This document shows positions 11,934 through 19,832 of a stretch of 47,310 nt of DNA, in pieces. Each line of letters starts with the position of its first letter. Within the stretch, counting starts at the first letter, position 1. Origin of the DNA: Hyphomicrobiales bacterium (GTDB lineage: Bacteria > Pseudomonadota > Alphaproteobacteria > Rhizobiales > Beijerinckiaceae). The notes beneath the pieces were generated by a model. It ran no database searches, was not told the origin of the DNA, and saw nothing but the letters and a program-made list of their open reading frames with translations. The translations under genes and the position numbers were made by a program. The stretch lies in assembly GCA_003963405.1 (NCBI GenBank), contig RXIY01000074.1, positions 1-47,310 on the forward strand, read 5' to 3'.

Positions 11934-12562
11934 TTCACCCCGATCATCTTGTGGGTTTGCAGCGACAGGCGCCAGCGCGGATGCGCGAGGCAATAGTCGA
12001 CCGCGGCCCTCGTATTGCGCAGAATCTCCGGGCCGTCCATGGGCTGGAGCAGGAAATGGCCAAAGTCCAGCCCCTCGTAGAGCGACGGGTCGGCGCCCGC
12101 CTGCGGATAGACGAGCTTGAGCTCGTCGCCCCGGGTCTGCCTGAGCGGCGCTCCGGCCTTCGGCGAGACGCAGATCCAGTCGAGGCCGGGCAGGGCCTCG
12201 ATCGAGCCATTGGTCTCGACGGCGATCTCGAACCCTTCGCGATGCAGGGCGTCGATCAGGGGTGCGTCGATCTGAAGCATGGGCTCGCCCCCGGTCAGGA
12301 CGGCGAAGCGCCCCTCCCGCTCCGGCCCCCAGAGCGCGGCGAGACGCCTCGCCAGCGTTTCGGCGTCAGCGAATTTGCCGCCCGCCTCGCCGTCGGTCCC
12401 GATGAAATCCGTGTCGCAGAAGCGGCAGGCCGCGTCGGCGCGGTCGTCTTCGCGCCCGCTCCAGAGGTTGCAGCCGGCGAAACGGCAGAAGACCGCGGCG
12501 CGGCCGGCGTGCCGGCCCTCGCCCTGTAGCGTCTTGAAGGCTTCCTTGACTGAATAGGCCAT
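11930..12562 (-). CDS. queE: 7-carboxy-7-deazaguanine synthase
   Basis: A 210-residue radical-SAM enzyme that converts carboxytetrahydropterin into 7-carboxy-7-deazaguanine for queuosine. The FeS cluster ligands are Cys31, Cys46 and Cys49, the C-x14-C-x2-C spacing of the proteobacterial QueE class (CNLWSGRE...CRFCDTDF). LTGGEPMLQ is the substrate/SAM-binding stretch, and VSPKAG follows. The ATG at 12562 starts MAYSVKEAFKTLQGEG, the usual N-terminus. Its stop overlaps the queD start, giving a queE-queD pair; queC and queF are not in the window. Confidence 0.93.
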   Translation of the reverse strand: MAYSVKEAFKTLQGEGRHAGRAAVFCRFAGCNLWSGREDDRADAACRFCDTDFIGTDGEAGGKFADAETLARRLAALWGPEREGRFAVLTGGEPMLQIDAPLIDALHREGFEIAVETNGSIEALPGLDWICVSPKAGAPLRQTRGDELKLVYPQAGADPSLYEGLDFGHFLLQPMDGPEILRNTRAAVDYCLAHPRWRLSLQTHKMIGVK

Positions 12563-12666
12563 GGCTCCGGCCCCGCCGCGCGATGCTGTGCGCGCGGCCG
12601 CTCTATCGTTTCGCAGGCCGAAGGTCCAGCGCAAGCCCGAAGTCCCGCCGCCCTCCTCGCTGCTTC

Positions 12667-13044
12667 TCACCCGTTCTTGGGCAGTTCCTCGTCCTTGCCG
12701 TCGGGGTCGCCCTTGGGCTGGGGGCGCGGGTCGAGACTGCGGATGTAGGAGACGATGTCCTCGATTTCCTTCCGGGACAGGTGCATGTCCGGCATCGGCG
12801 GATGCGGGTCCATGAGGAAATTGCCGAGCTGCTTCCTGTCCGTGCGCCGTTTGGCGACATCGAAGAAGGAGGGCGCGTCGGCGTTGGCCGAGCTCTGGTC
12901 CTTCGAGACGACGTGGCAGCTCGCGCACCAGCGCTTGGCGATCGCCGCGCCTTTTTGCGCGTCCCCGGCTGCCGCCGGAACGGCGATGAGCGCCGCGGCG
13001 CCGGCGAGGCCCAGAAGGATCGAGGCGCGTGAAACAGAAGCCAT
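12667..13044 (-). CDS. Small periplasmic cytochrome c
   Basis: A 125-residue class I cytochrome c. A Sec signal peptide ends AVPAAAG around residue 27; the haem motif CASCH is at residues 40-44, and the axial Met is probably in PPMPDM. A charged, Pro-rich tail (KGDPDGKDEELPKNG) follows the last helix. The start at 13044 has AAGGA about 8 bases upstream; the upstream ATG at 13068 would add eight residues. It presumably carries electrons in the periplasm; the partner cannot be deduced from the neighbours. Confidence 0.85.
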   Translation of the reverse strand: MASVSRASILLGLAGAAALIAVPAAAGDAQKGAAIAKRWCASCHVVSKDQSSANADAPSFFDVAKRRTDRKQLGNFLMDPHPPMPDMHLSRKEIEDIVSYIRSLDPRPQPKGDPDGKDEELPKNG

Positions 13045-13242
13045 TCGTTTTGTCCTTTTTGGCGCCATGGCGGCCGCCGCGATTCGCCGCCCGGCGAGGC
13101 GCGATGTAAGCACAATTGGAGGGCTGGCGGAACGCTGACGCGCCTGCCGCCACGCACGCCCGTTCACAAGCGCCTTGCGCCGGACCTTCCGGATCGTCTT
13201 CGCAGGCGCGAAACACGAAGCCGGATCGCGGCTAGTGCAATT

Positions 13243-13271
13243 TTGCAACAGTTATTGTGCTCTTGTTGCAA
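13243..13271. promoter_or_regulatory. TTGCAACA inverted repeat upstream of exoR
   Basis: In the 462-base gap 13045-13506 no gene is apparent. The clearest element is TTGCAACA (13243-13250) and TGTTGCAA (13264-13271), perfect inverted octamers with a 13-base AT-rich spacer. The layout suits a dimeric regulator. Similar octamers lie before the peptide locus at 19397-19432. A role in exoR or cytochrome expression is inference. Confidence 0.4.
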
Positions 13272-13506
13272 CACCGCAGGAACATAAGCGGCAGGCGGGT
13301 TCCCGCCGGGCCAGAAGCCCCTTTTCAGCCATAAAAGCTACGATAAGGTCCCCTGGTCACTTGCTCATCCAAGGTGCGGGAAGACAGCCCGGCGGCCGGT
13401 CGCCGCAGGGGACGGGCGTCTGTTTCTCCAGACCCTCTGGATGTGGGGCGAAGCGGTTTTATTTTGCGTTGGGGGTCGCCTGTTTTCCAGGCGCCGGGGG
13501 TTCGGG

Positions 13507-14412
13507 ATGTCGGGTCGCACGATGGTTGCATGGGCGCATAAGAACGCAATCTCCGCCGCATCGCAAAAGCCGGGGCGCGCCATGCTGCCCGCGTGCCTGT
13601 TCGCGGCGAGCTTCGCCATGTTCGTGACGGCCTTCGTAGATCCGGCGCCGGCGCTCGACGCGCCCGCCGTTCGCGCGCCCGAAACGTCTCCCTTGCCCAT
13701 GTTCAAGAATCCCCGCGCGGCGTTGCGGGCCGGGCTCGAGAGCTATCATGCGGGCGACGCGAGCGCCTCCGTGGCCGCGCTGCGCTACGCCGCCGAGGGC
13801 GGCGAAGCCCTTGCGCAGTGGAAGCTCGGCCGAATGTACGCCGACGGCGACGGCGTCGGCCGCGACGACGCCAAGGCCTATGAATATTTCTCACGCATCG
13901 TCGAGCATTTCGCCGAGGCCGACCCCGATCCGCGCGAGCGCTCGATGGCGGCGAACGCCTTCGTCGCCGTGGGCCTTTATCTGAGGGACGGCGTCCCCTC
14001 TGCGAGGATCGAGCCCGACCTCGATCGCGCTTTCGAACTTTTCCGCTATGCCGCGACCTATTTCCGCAACGCCGACGCGCAGTATCACCTGGCGCGCATG
14101 TATCTCGACGGCGCGGGCGTGAAGAGGGATCTGCGGCAGGGCATGAGCTGGCTGGAGCTCGCCGCGCGCAAGGGCCATCCGCAGGCGCAGGCCGTGCTCG
14201 GCGGCCTCATGTATAGTGGCGAGGCCGGCGGCGGCGCGGCGCAGAAGGCGCGGGGCCTGATGTATCTGACTTTGGCCCGCGACGCGGTCGCCGGCGGCGC
14301 CGGCGAGCAGTGGATCATCGACGCGCAGGCGAAGGCGCTGGCCTCGGCGAGCGACGCCGACCGAAGGGCGGCCGTCGCCCTCCTCGAGGATTATCTGCGC
14401 GCCCGCAACTAA
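13507..14412 (+). CDS. exoR: ExoR-like periplasmic Sel1-repeat regulator
   Basis: About 301 residues. A basic N-terminus and a hydrophobic stretch (MLPACLFAASFAMFVTAFV) give a signal peptide for export; three Sel1-type repeats follow (ALAQWKLGRMYADGDGV, ADAQYHLARMYLDGAGV, PQAQAVLGGLMYSGEA). Repeat order, the opening LESYHAGDASASVAALRYAA and the closing DADRRAAVALL fit Sinorhizobium ExoR as I recall it. There ExoR holds the ChvG/ExoS sensor inactive in the periplasm and is cleaved in acid, releasing the response. Starts at 13507, 13522 or 13582 are all possible. Its stop overlaps the stop of the convergent hydrolase gene. Confidence 0.75.
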   Translation: MSGRTMVAWAHKNAISAASQKPGRAMLPACLFAASFAMFVTAFVDPAPALDAPAVRAPETSPLPMFKNPRAALRAGLESYHAGDASASVAALRYAAEGGEALAQWKLGRMYADGDGVGRDDAKAYEYFSRIVEHFAEADPDPRERSMAANAFVAVGLYLRDGVPSARIEPDLDRAFELFRYAATYFRNADAQYHLARMYLDGAGVKRDLRQGMSWLELAARKGHPQAQAVLGGLMYSGEAGGGAAQKARGLMYLTLARDAVAGGAGEQWIIDAQAKALASASDADRRAAVALLEDYLRARN

Positions 14413-15293
14413 TCGCGCGGCGCAGCGTCGCCCCTGAAGGTCACGGGGATCAGCAGGCGCCGCGCGCCGTCCGGCCCCGGCGGCGGAAAGCGCCCGGCGC
14501 GAATGTTCACCTGGATCGATGGCAGGAGAAGACGCGGCGCGGCGAGCCCCCTGTCGCGGCCTTCGCGCGAGGCGATGAATTCCTCCTCGCCGACGGCGTC
14601 GTTGATCTGCACATTCTTGGCCCGCTCCTCGGCGACGGTCGTCTCCCAGGCGTAGAAGTCGCGGCCCGGCGCCTTGTAGTCGTGGCACATGAAGAGGCGC
14701 GTTTCGGGCGGCAAGGCCAGCAGGCGGCGGATCGAGTGATAGAGGTCGCGCGCGTCGCCACCGGGAAAGTCGGCGCGCGCGGTTCCATAGTCCGGCATGA
14801 ACAGCGTATCGCCGACGAAGACGGCGTCGCCGATCCTGTAGGAGACGCAGGCCGGCGTATGGCCCGGCGTGTAGAGAACCTCGATGTCGAGCTCCCCGAG
14901 CGGGACATGCGCGCCGTCCGCGAACAGGCGGTCGAAATCCGCGCCGTCGGGAGCGATGTCGTCGGCGAGGAACTTCGGCCGGAACATGTCCTGCACTTGC
15001 GTGATGTGCTCGCCGATGCCGATCTTGGCGCCCGTGCGCGCCTTGACGATCTGGGCGCCCGAGAGATGATCGGCGTGGGCGTGGGTCTCCAGCGCCCAGT
15101 CGATCGTCAGGCCCTCGGCGCGGGCGACGTCCAGAACCACGTCGATCGAGCGGGAATCGGCGACGCCGCCGCCGGAGTCGAAGTCGAGCACGGGATCGAT
15201 GACGGCCGCTCTCTTGGTCGCCGGATCGGAAACGAGATAGGTGACGGTGAAGGTGGGTTCGTCGAAAAAGCCCCGTATATCCGGCTTCGGCAT
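14409..15293 (-). CDS. Blh-type metallo-beta-lactamase-fold hydrolase
   Basis: A 294-residue metallo-hydrolase resembling the beta-lactamase-like hydrolase (Blh) of BigR operons and the persulfide dioxygenase relatives. Metal ligands: THAHADH (His71, His73, Asp75, His76), His145 in GHTPAC and Asp162 in GDTLF; MPDYGTARADFPGG and MCHDY follow, all typical of this subgroup. Persulfide dioxygenases oxidise glutathione persulfide to sulfite. It is divergent from a TauE/SafE exporter with 106 bases between, exactly the pair found in BigR regulons. A candidate operator lies between them. Whether it is a dioxygenase or a hydrolase cannot be fixed by sequence. Confidence 0.85.
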   Translation of the reverse strand: MPKPDIRGFFDEPTFTVTYLVSDPATKRAAVIDPVLDFDSGGGVADSRSIDVVLDVARAEGLTIDWALETHAHADHLSGAQIVKARTGAKIGIGEHITQVQDMFRPKFLADDIAPDGADFDRLFADGAHVPLGELDIEVLYTPGHTPACVSYRIGDAVFVGDTLFMPDYGTARADFPGGDARDLYHSIRRLLALPPETRLFMCHDYKAPGRDFYAWETTVAEERAKNVQINDAVGEEEFIASREGRDRGLAAPRLLLPSIQVNIRAGRFPPPGPDGARRLLIPVTFRGDAAPRD

Positions 15294-15340
15294 GTTCTTC
15301 CCTCCATCTGGCCGAATTCCGACCTTGGCGCTTGCACAGG

Positions 15341-15381
15341 AGATATATGCGGGTTATCTAAATAAGCAAGTTCTAATGTAG
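15341..15381. promoter_or_regulatory. Divergent promoter with persulfide-regulator-like motifs
   Basis: The Blh-TauE gap is AT-rich here. It holds TCTAAATAAG (15357-15366) and TCTAATGTAG (15372-15381), 15 bases apart, and the imperfect inverted pair AGATA/TATCT (15341-15345, 15355-15359). Related TCTAAT-containing sites occur before the HiPIP/bigR and sqr genes, so a BigR-like repressor probably acts here. Inference from shared motif and gene content. Confidence 0.5.
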
Positions 15382-15399
15382 TGAGCGCCCCTTCCCGCC

Positions 15400-16188
15400 A
15401 TGCTGACGCCTTTCGTCCTGAAGATCGCCGCCGGCGCGCTCTCCGGCGTCTTGGTCGGCTTTTCGCTCGGCCTCGTCGGCGGCGGCGGCTCGGTTCTGGC
15501 CGTGCCGCTCCTCGTCTATTTCGTGGGCGTGCCGGACCCCCATATCGCCATCGGCTCCAGCGCCGTGGCGGTGGCCGCCAACGCTCTGGTCGGCCTGGCG
15601 CATTACGCGCGCGCGGGAACGATCAAATGGCGCTGCGCGGCGATCTTCGCCCTCTTCGGCGTCCTCGGGGCCTTCGGGGGCTCCACTCTGGGCAAGCTGA
15701 TGAATGGGGAGAAGCTGCTGGCGCTCTTTGGCGCGCTGATGCTCGTCGTCGGCGCCTTGATGTTCAGGGGCCGTGGCGGCGCCGGCTTTCCGCAGGTGCG
15801 GCTCAATCGCGAGAACTTCCCGCGCCTCGCCGGCCTGGGCGCGGCGACGGGCGCGCTCTCGGGCTTTTTCGGCGTCGGCGGCGGCTTTCTCATCGTGCCG
15901 GGGCTGATCTACGCGGCCGATCTGCCGATCATCAACGCCATCGGCTCCTCGCTCGTCTCGGTTTCGGCCTTCGGCGTGACGACGGCGGCGAATTACGCCC
16001 GCTCGGGCTTCGTCGACTGGACCCTCGCCACGAGCCTCCTCGGCGGCGGCGTCCTCGGCGCGCTCCTCGGCGCGGCGGCCGCGCGGCGCCTCGCGCCGAA
16101 ACGCGGCGCGCTCGCCGCGATCTTTGCCGGGATCGTCGTCGTCGTGGCGATCTATGTGATCGTCAGGGCCGTCGCCGCGCTCGCCTGA
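15400..16188 (+). CDS. TauE/SafE-family sulfite/organosulfonate exporter
   Basis: A 262-residue inner-membrane protein of the TauE/SafE family, with about eight hydrophobic segments in two homologous halves; each half carries the glycine-rich turn (LGLVGGGGSVLAVPLLV near residue 23 and GFFGVGGGFLIVPGLI near residue 152). Members export sulfite, sulfoacetate or related anions. Beside a Blh-type hydrolase it would remove the sulfite made from persulfides. The ATG at 15400 is 19 bases from the TCTAAT-type motif. It ends back to back with xthA, the two stops lying in TGATCA without a gap. Confidence 0.88.
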   Translation: MLTPFVLKIAAGALSGVLVGFSLGLVGGGGSVLAVPLLVYFVGVPDPHIAIGSSAVAVAANALVGLAHYARAGTIKWRCAAIFALFGVLGAFGGSTLGKLMNGEKLLALFGALMLVVGALMFRGRGGAGFPQVRLNRENFPRLAGLGAATGALSGFFGVGGGFLIVPGLIYAADLPIINAIGSSLVSVSAFGVTTAANYARSGFVDWTLATSLLGGGVLGALLGAAAARRLAPKRGALAAIFAGIVVVVAIYVIVRAVAALA

Positions 16189-16971
16189 TCAGGCGATCTC
16201 CGCCACGACCGGCACATGGTCGGAGGGCTTGTCGCCCGCGCGCAGGCTTTTCACGATCTCGACGTTTTTGAGCCTGTCCGCCGCCTGCGGCGACAGCAGC
16301 AGATGGTCGATGCGGATGCCTTTGTTCTTCTGCCAGGCGCCCGCCTGATAGTCCCAGAAGGTGTAGAGCCCGGCGTCGTCGGTGACGGCGCGCAGCGCGT
16401 CGGTGAAGCCGAGATTGACGAGGCGTCGGTAGGCCCTTCGGCTTTCCGGCAGGAACAGCGCGTCGCCTTCCCAGGCCGCGGGGTCGTGAACGTCGCGCGC
16501 CTGCGGGATGATGTTGTAATCCCCCGCCAGCACGGTCGCCTCCTCGAGCCGCAGCAGCCCCGCCGCATGGGCCGTCAGCGCCTCCATGAAGGCGAGCTTG
16601 TAGGGATATTTCGGCGTCTCGGGCGGATTGCCGTTCGGCGCATAGATCGAGGCGACGCGGACCGCGCCGCTTTCGCCGTCGGAGATCACCGCCTCGATGT
16701 AACGGGACTGGCCCTCGTGATCGAAGCCGGGAAGGCCCGAAAACGATTCCGCGATCGGGTTCTTGGAGAGGATGGCGACGCCGTTGAACGTCTTCTGCCC
16801 GTGCAGGACGACATTATAGCCGGCGTCTTCGACCTCCATGCGCGGGAAGGCCGCTTCCTCGCATTTCAGTTCCTGAAGGCAGAGCACGTCCGGCGCGGTG
16901 TCTTTTAGGAAGGCGAGCAGCGGCGCAAGTCGCTGCCGCACCGAGTTCACATTCCAGGTGGCGATGCGCAA
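16189..16971 (-). CDS. xthA: Exodeoxyribonuclease III
   Basis: A 260-residue AP endonuclease / 3'-5' exonuclease of base excision repair. Visible active-site motifs: IATWNVNS (N-terminal Asn), LQELKCEE (metal-binding Glu), the GDYNI pair (Asp/Asn), and SDHVPV with the catalytic His. No ATG stands near the conserved N-terminus; the TTG at 16971 (MLRIATWN after initiation) has GGAG 7 bases upstream and is the best start. The gene follows a cytochrome c'-like gene by 44 bases and may be cotranscribed. Confidence 0.92.
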   Translation of the reverse strand: MRIATWNVNSVRQRLAPLLAFLKDTAPDVLCLQELKCEEAAFPRMEVEDAGYNVVLHGQKTFNGVAILSKNPIAESFSGLPGFDHEGQSRYIEAVISDGESGAVRVASIYAPNGNPPETPKYPYKLAFMEALTAHAAGLLRLEEATVLAGDYNIIPQARDVHDPAAWEGDALFLPESRRAYRRLVNLGFTDALRAVTDDAGLYTFWDYQAGAWQKNKGIRIDHLLLSPQAADRLKNVEIVKSLRAGDKPSDHVPVVAEIA

Positions 16972-17015
16972 GAGGGGCTCCGGGCGGATGGCGGGGGCGC
17001 GCCCGCCGCCGCAGA

Positions 17016-17528
17016 TCAGTCGAGCCGATAAGCGGCGTGGCAGGCGTTGCAGGCTTGCACGACCTGGCCGAGCTCGGCAAGCGCCGGCCGCAGATCGCCG
17101 CCCTGTTTCACCTTCGCGGCCTCTTCCGCGAATTTCGACGCCTGAGTGTGCATGGTCATGCCGAGCGCGCGCATGTCCTGAGGCATGTGGCTCGCCATCA
17201 TCATGGGCATGTCGCCGTGCGCGCCGGATTTGGCGTCGGGCTTGCACGCCGCCGCGCCCGGCGAATTCGCGCCGAGCCGCGCATCGGCGATTTTCGCGGC
17301 CGCCTCCCCGTCGCCCTTGGAGAGCGCGGCGAGAATCTCCGCGACGGCCTCCTGATGGGCGCGCATATTGGCGAGCATCTTCGCCTTCATCGGATCGGGA
17401 ACGTCGACCTCGGTTCGCGTGTCCTTCATCATCTGCGACATGTGCATGCGCTCGTGCCCGGCGTCCTCGGCCAGCGCCGCGCCCGCGGCGGCGAGGGCGC
17501 AGACGGCGGCGGCGAAAATCCTTTTCAT
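17016..17528 (-). CDS. Cytochrome c'-like haem protein
   Basis: A 170-residue exported protein with a signal peptide (cleavage after AGAALA, residue 20). The haem site CNACH is at the very C-terminus (160-164), followed by AAYRLD, the arrangement of cytochrome c' four-helix bundles. It lacks the usual length match (about 125-150) because of a Met/His-rich insert around residues 95-125 (HGDMPMMMASHMPQDM), which might bind copper. Cytochromes c' bind NO or CO and protect from nitrosative stress; that function is only inferred. It lies next to a copper-type membrane protein gene. Confidence 0.8.
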   Translation of the reverse strand: MKRIFAAAVCALAAAGAALAEDAGHERMHMSQMMKDTRTEVDVPDPMKAKMLANMRAHQEAVAEILAALSKGDGEAAAKIADARLGANSPGAAACKPDAKSGAHGDMPMMMASHMPQDMRALGMTMHTQASKFAEEAAKVKQGGDLRPALAELGQVVQACNACHAAYRLD

Positions 17529-17596
17529 GTCGAAGTCTCCTTTTCCAGCGTCGTCAGACTACCGCGCGGCCCCGCGCTTTGCGCCATGGCGGATCG

Positions 17597-19228
17597 TCAC
17601 GGCCCCGGCGGCAGCCGCAAGACCTGCCCTGCCTTCAAGACCTGCCCCGCCTTCAAGACCCGCCCCGCCTTCACGCGGCCCTTGCGCAGGCCGGGATTGG
17701 CGGCGGCGATGTCGCGCCAGCGCCCGGCGTCGCCATAGAGCCGGCGCGCGACGCTGGCGAGCGTATCGCCGCGCCGCACGACGTAGCGGCGTGGCGTCTC
17801 GGGGGCGGCCGGCCGCGTCTCGGCCGGCGGCGCCGCCGTCGTGGCGGCGGCCGCCTCGGGCGCGGACGCGGGCGCTTCGCCGGGCTCCACCACGTCGAAC
17901 TCGCCGCGGATCATGCCCATCCAGCAGCTCCAGGGGATGACGCCGCTTTGCGTCGGCGTGAACTCGATCGTCTGAAGGCCGGGCTTCAGATCGAACTCGA
18001 GCCCCAGCGCGGGGACGACGATGCGGTTGTTGCAGCTCGTGAGCTCCGTGGCGTCGATCACCCATTTGACTGGCGCGCCCCTCGTCAGCGTGAAGCGGGA
18101 AGGATGGTAGCCCAGTCCATTCGCCTCCATCTCGATGATCTGCACGGCGGACGCCGGCGGCGGGGCCGGGGCTTCGGCGCGCCGGATGCGCGCGGCGATC
18201 GAGGCGAGATCGGCGCCGGAGCCGCTCAGGATGAGGCCGCGATTGATCATCACCGCGCCGAGCGCCACGACGATGACGCCCGAGGCGCGCAGCAGTCGAT
18301 GCGTGAGCGCGCTCGAGAGCATCGAGGCGACGGCGCCGAAGGCGAGCATCACCGGCAGCGTGCCGAGGCCGAAGGCGAAGAGCATCTTGGCGCCCTCGAC
18401 CGCGCTGCCCGTTCCCGCCGCCATCACATACATGGCCTGAAGCGGGCCGCAGGCGATCATCAGCCCGTTGAGGAGGCCAATGACGAAGGGCCGATGGCGT
18501 CCGCTCGCCTCCCGAAAGATCCAGCGCTGCAGCGGCGCCGGCAGGCCGAGCCGGAATCGCCGCAGCGGCGCGAAGAACCCCAGCATGTTGAGGCCGAAGA
18601 CGATGAGGAACAGGCCCGCCGCCACGCCCGCCGCGCCGCGCAGCAGCGGCGTAAAGGCGACGACGGCGCCGAGCGCGCCGAACAGCGCGCCGATCGCCGT
18701 ATAGGAGAGCGTCTTGCCGGCCGCGAAGGAAAGATGGGCCAGCGCGGGGGCGCGCCCCGCCCTGGCCTCCGCCGTCGAATAGCCGACGACGAAAGCGCCG
18801 CACATGCCGACGCAATGGAAGCCCGTGACGAGGCCCAGCACGAAGATGAGCCACAGGCTCATCCGCCGGGAGACGTCCGGCGCGCCGCTGTCGCCGATCC
18901 AGCGCGTATCGATGAAAACGAGCGCGGCGAGCAGGAGCAGCGCGCCGGCCGCGAGCGCGAGACGCGCGGCAAGCGGCCGCTGCGGCCGGTTCTCCTCCTC
19001 GACGCGATAGCCGAGCGCCTCGATGCTGCGGCGGATGACGGCGCAATCGACTCGCGCCGGATCATAGTCGACGACGACCGTTTCGGTCGGATAGGAGGCC
19101 GTCGCGCGGCGAACGCCTTCGAGCTTGCGCAGGCGCGCCTCGATGACATGCTCGCATCCATGGCAGTGCATGCCGCGGGCTCTCAAGCTGACGCTGGCGC
19201 ATGTCCCGCTTGTCTCTGCGTTACTCAA
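17597..19228 (-). CDS. HMA-DsbD/SafE-like-cupredoxin-like-LysM membrane protein
   Basis: A 543-residue four-part protein. Residues 10-75: HMA metal-binding domain with MHCHGC (20-25). Residues 90-335: polytopic DsbD_2-type transmembrane domain with Cys139/Cys143 (FHCVGMC) and Cys260 (ACGP), the thiol pair of the CcdA/DsbD fold. Residues 362-447: cupredoxin-like domain with Cys399 and SCWMGM (Cys435). Residues 482-538: LysM-type domain (RYVVRRGDTLASVARRLYG). HMA-DsbD_2 proteins are linked to copper delivery or cytochrome oxidase assembly. The LysM end is unexpected and finishes in three hexapeptide repeats. Initiation is probably the TTG at 19228, as no ATG precedes the HMA domain. Confidence 0.85.
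   Translation of the reverse strand: MSNAETSGTCASVSLRARGMHCHGCEHVIEARLRKLEGVRRATASYPTETVVVDYDPARVDCAVIRRSIEALGYRVEEENRPQRPLAARLALAAGALLLLAALVFIDTRWIGDSGAPDVSRRMSLWLIFVLGLVTGFHCVGMCGAFVVGYSTAEARAGRAPALAHLSFAAGKTLSYTAIGALFGALGAVVAFTPLLRGAAGVAAGLFLIVFGLNMLGFFAPLRRFRLGLPAPLQRWIFREASGRHRPFVIGLLNGLMIACGPLQAMYVMAAGTGSAVEGAKMLFAFGLGTLPVMLAFGAVASMLSSALTHRLLRASGVIVVALGAVMINRGLILSGSGADLASIAARIRRAEAPAPPPASAVQIIEMEANGLGYHPSRFTLTRGAPVKWVIDATELTSCNNRIVVPALGLEFDLKPGLQTIEFTPTQSGVIPWSCWMGMIRGEFDVVEPGEAPASAPEAAAATTAAPPAETRPAAPETPRRYVVRRGDTLASVARRLYGDAGRWRDIAAANPGLRKGRVKAGRVLKAGQVLKAGQVLRLPPGP
17619..17672. repeat. Three 18-bp tandem repeats in the LysM coding end
   Basis: Three near-identical 18-base units (17619-17636, 17637-17654, 17655-17672) encode the hexapeptide KAGQVL/KAGRVL three times at the C-terminal end of the LysM domain. 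One such unit is normal for a LysM end, so the extra copies look like slippage expansion that keeps the frame. Confidence 0.85.
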
Positions 19229-19396
19229 CGTCTCGGGTTTTCCTTCCCCAGAAAGTCCGTCGCCCGGGCGGCGGCCGATCCGATTGATCGGATTTTATGA
19301 CTTTTTGCGGCCCGCGTCCCCTTTTCGATCCTTTTCAAGCAGAAACCGCCTCACCTGTTCAATTTGCGAGAGCGCGCGCCTTGCGGGTCCTTGTCC

Positions 19397-19432
19397 TGTT
19401 GCAAAACTCCAAAAACTTGGTAAATGCAACAA
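19397..19432. promoter_or_regulatory. TGTTGCAA / TGCAACAA inverted repeat before the peptide locus
   Basis: TGTTGCAA (19397-19404) and TGCAACAA (19425-19432) are inverted arms; a further TGCAAC follows at 19435-19440. The AT-rich stretch 19229-19500 otherwise holds no gene and must contain the promoter of the peptide genes. The octamer matches the exoR-side repeat at 13243-13271. Confidence 0.4.
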
Positions 19433-19500
19433 AGTGCAACTTGTCGCCGCCGGAATTCTTGTCTAGGTTGCGTTTCTTTTAATGCAATCGGAGCGTGTCC

Positions 19501-19698
19501 ATGGCAGACGAGAAGGTCGGTGGAAACGAACTGCGCCAGCCCGAAAAGGGGGGCGCGTTTCTTTCCGACGCGGAGCGTCGCGAAGCATTGAAGAAGATTG
19601 GCCGCTACGCGGTCTATGCGTCCCCCTTGATGGTCGGGCTCTTGAAGGCCGACAAGGCGCGCGCGGACATTCCTCCAGGATCGATCCCACCTGAATAG
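19501..19698 (+). CDS. Candidate precursor peptide 1
   Basis: A 65-residue peptide. Residues 21-58 form the block shared with the next peptide (LSD..ERREA.KKIGRY, then A.YA.PLMVGLLKAD). It combines a twin-Arg basic segment with a hydrophobic stretch and ends with an A-x-A site (ARA, 53-55), leaving a ten-residue tail DIPPGSIPPE. The N-terminal 20 residues differ from the paralogue. The ATG at 19501 has GGAG with 7-base spacing. Position before a PqqD-like/HPr-kinase-like gene suggests a modified peptide precursor; the alternative is a small exported or membrane-associated peptide. No family name is assigned. Confidence 0.7.
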   Translation: MADEKVGGNELRQPEKGGAFLSDAERREALKKIGRYAVYASPLMVGLLKADKARADIPPGSIPPE

Positions 19699-19775
19699 TG
19701 GCGACTCCCGAGGCGAGTTCGACTCGTAGTCGGCTCGTGAGTCCGGTCTCGCTGTTTCCTGTTGGTCTGTCGATG

Positions 19776-19791
19776 TTCCCGCGCGCGGGAA
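19776..19791. other. 16-bp perfect palindrome between the two peptide genes
   Basis: TTCCCGCGCGCGGGAA lies midway between peptide 1 and peptide 2. It can form a short hairpin without a T tract. It may attenuate or process the transcript so that peptide 1 is made in excess; that is speculative. Confidence 0.35.
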
Positions 19792-19832
19792 TCTGTGTGG
19801 TTCGTGGGTTTCCTCCGAGCGGAGCAATCAAA

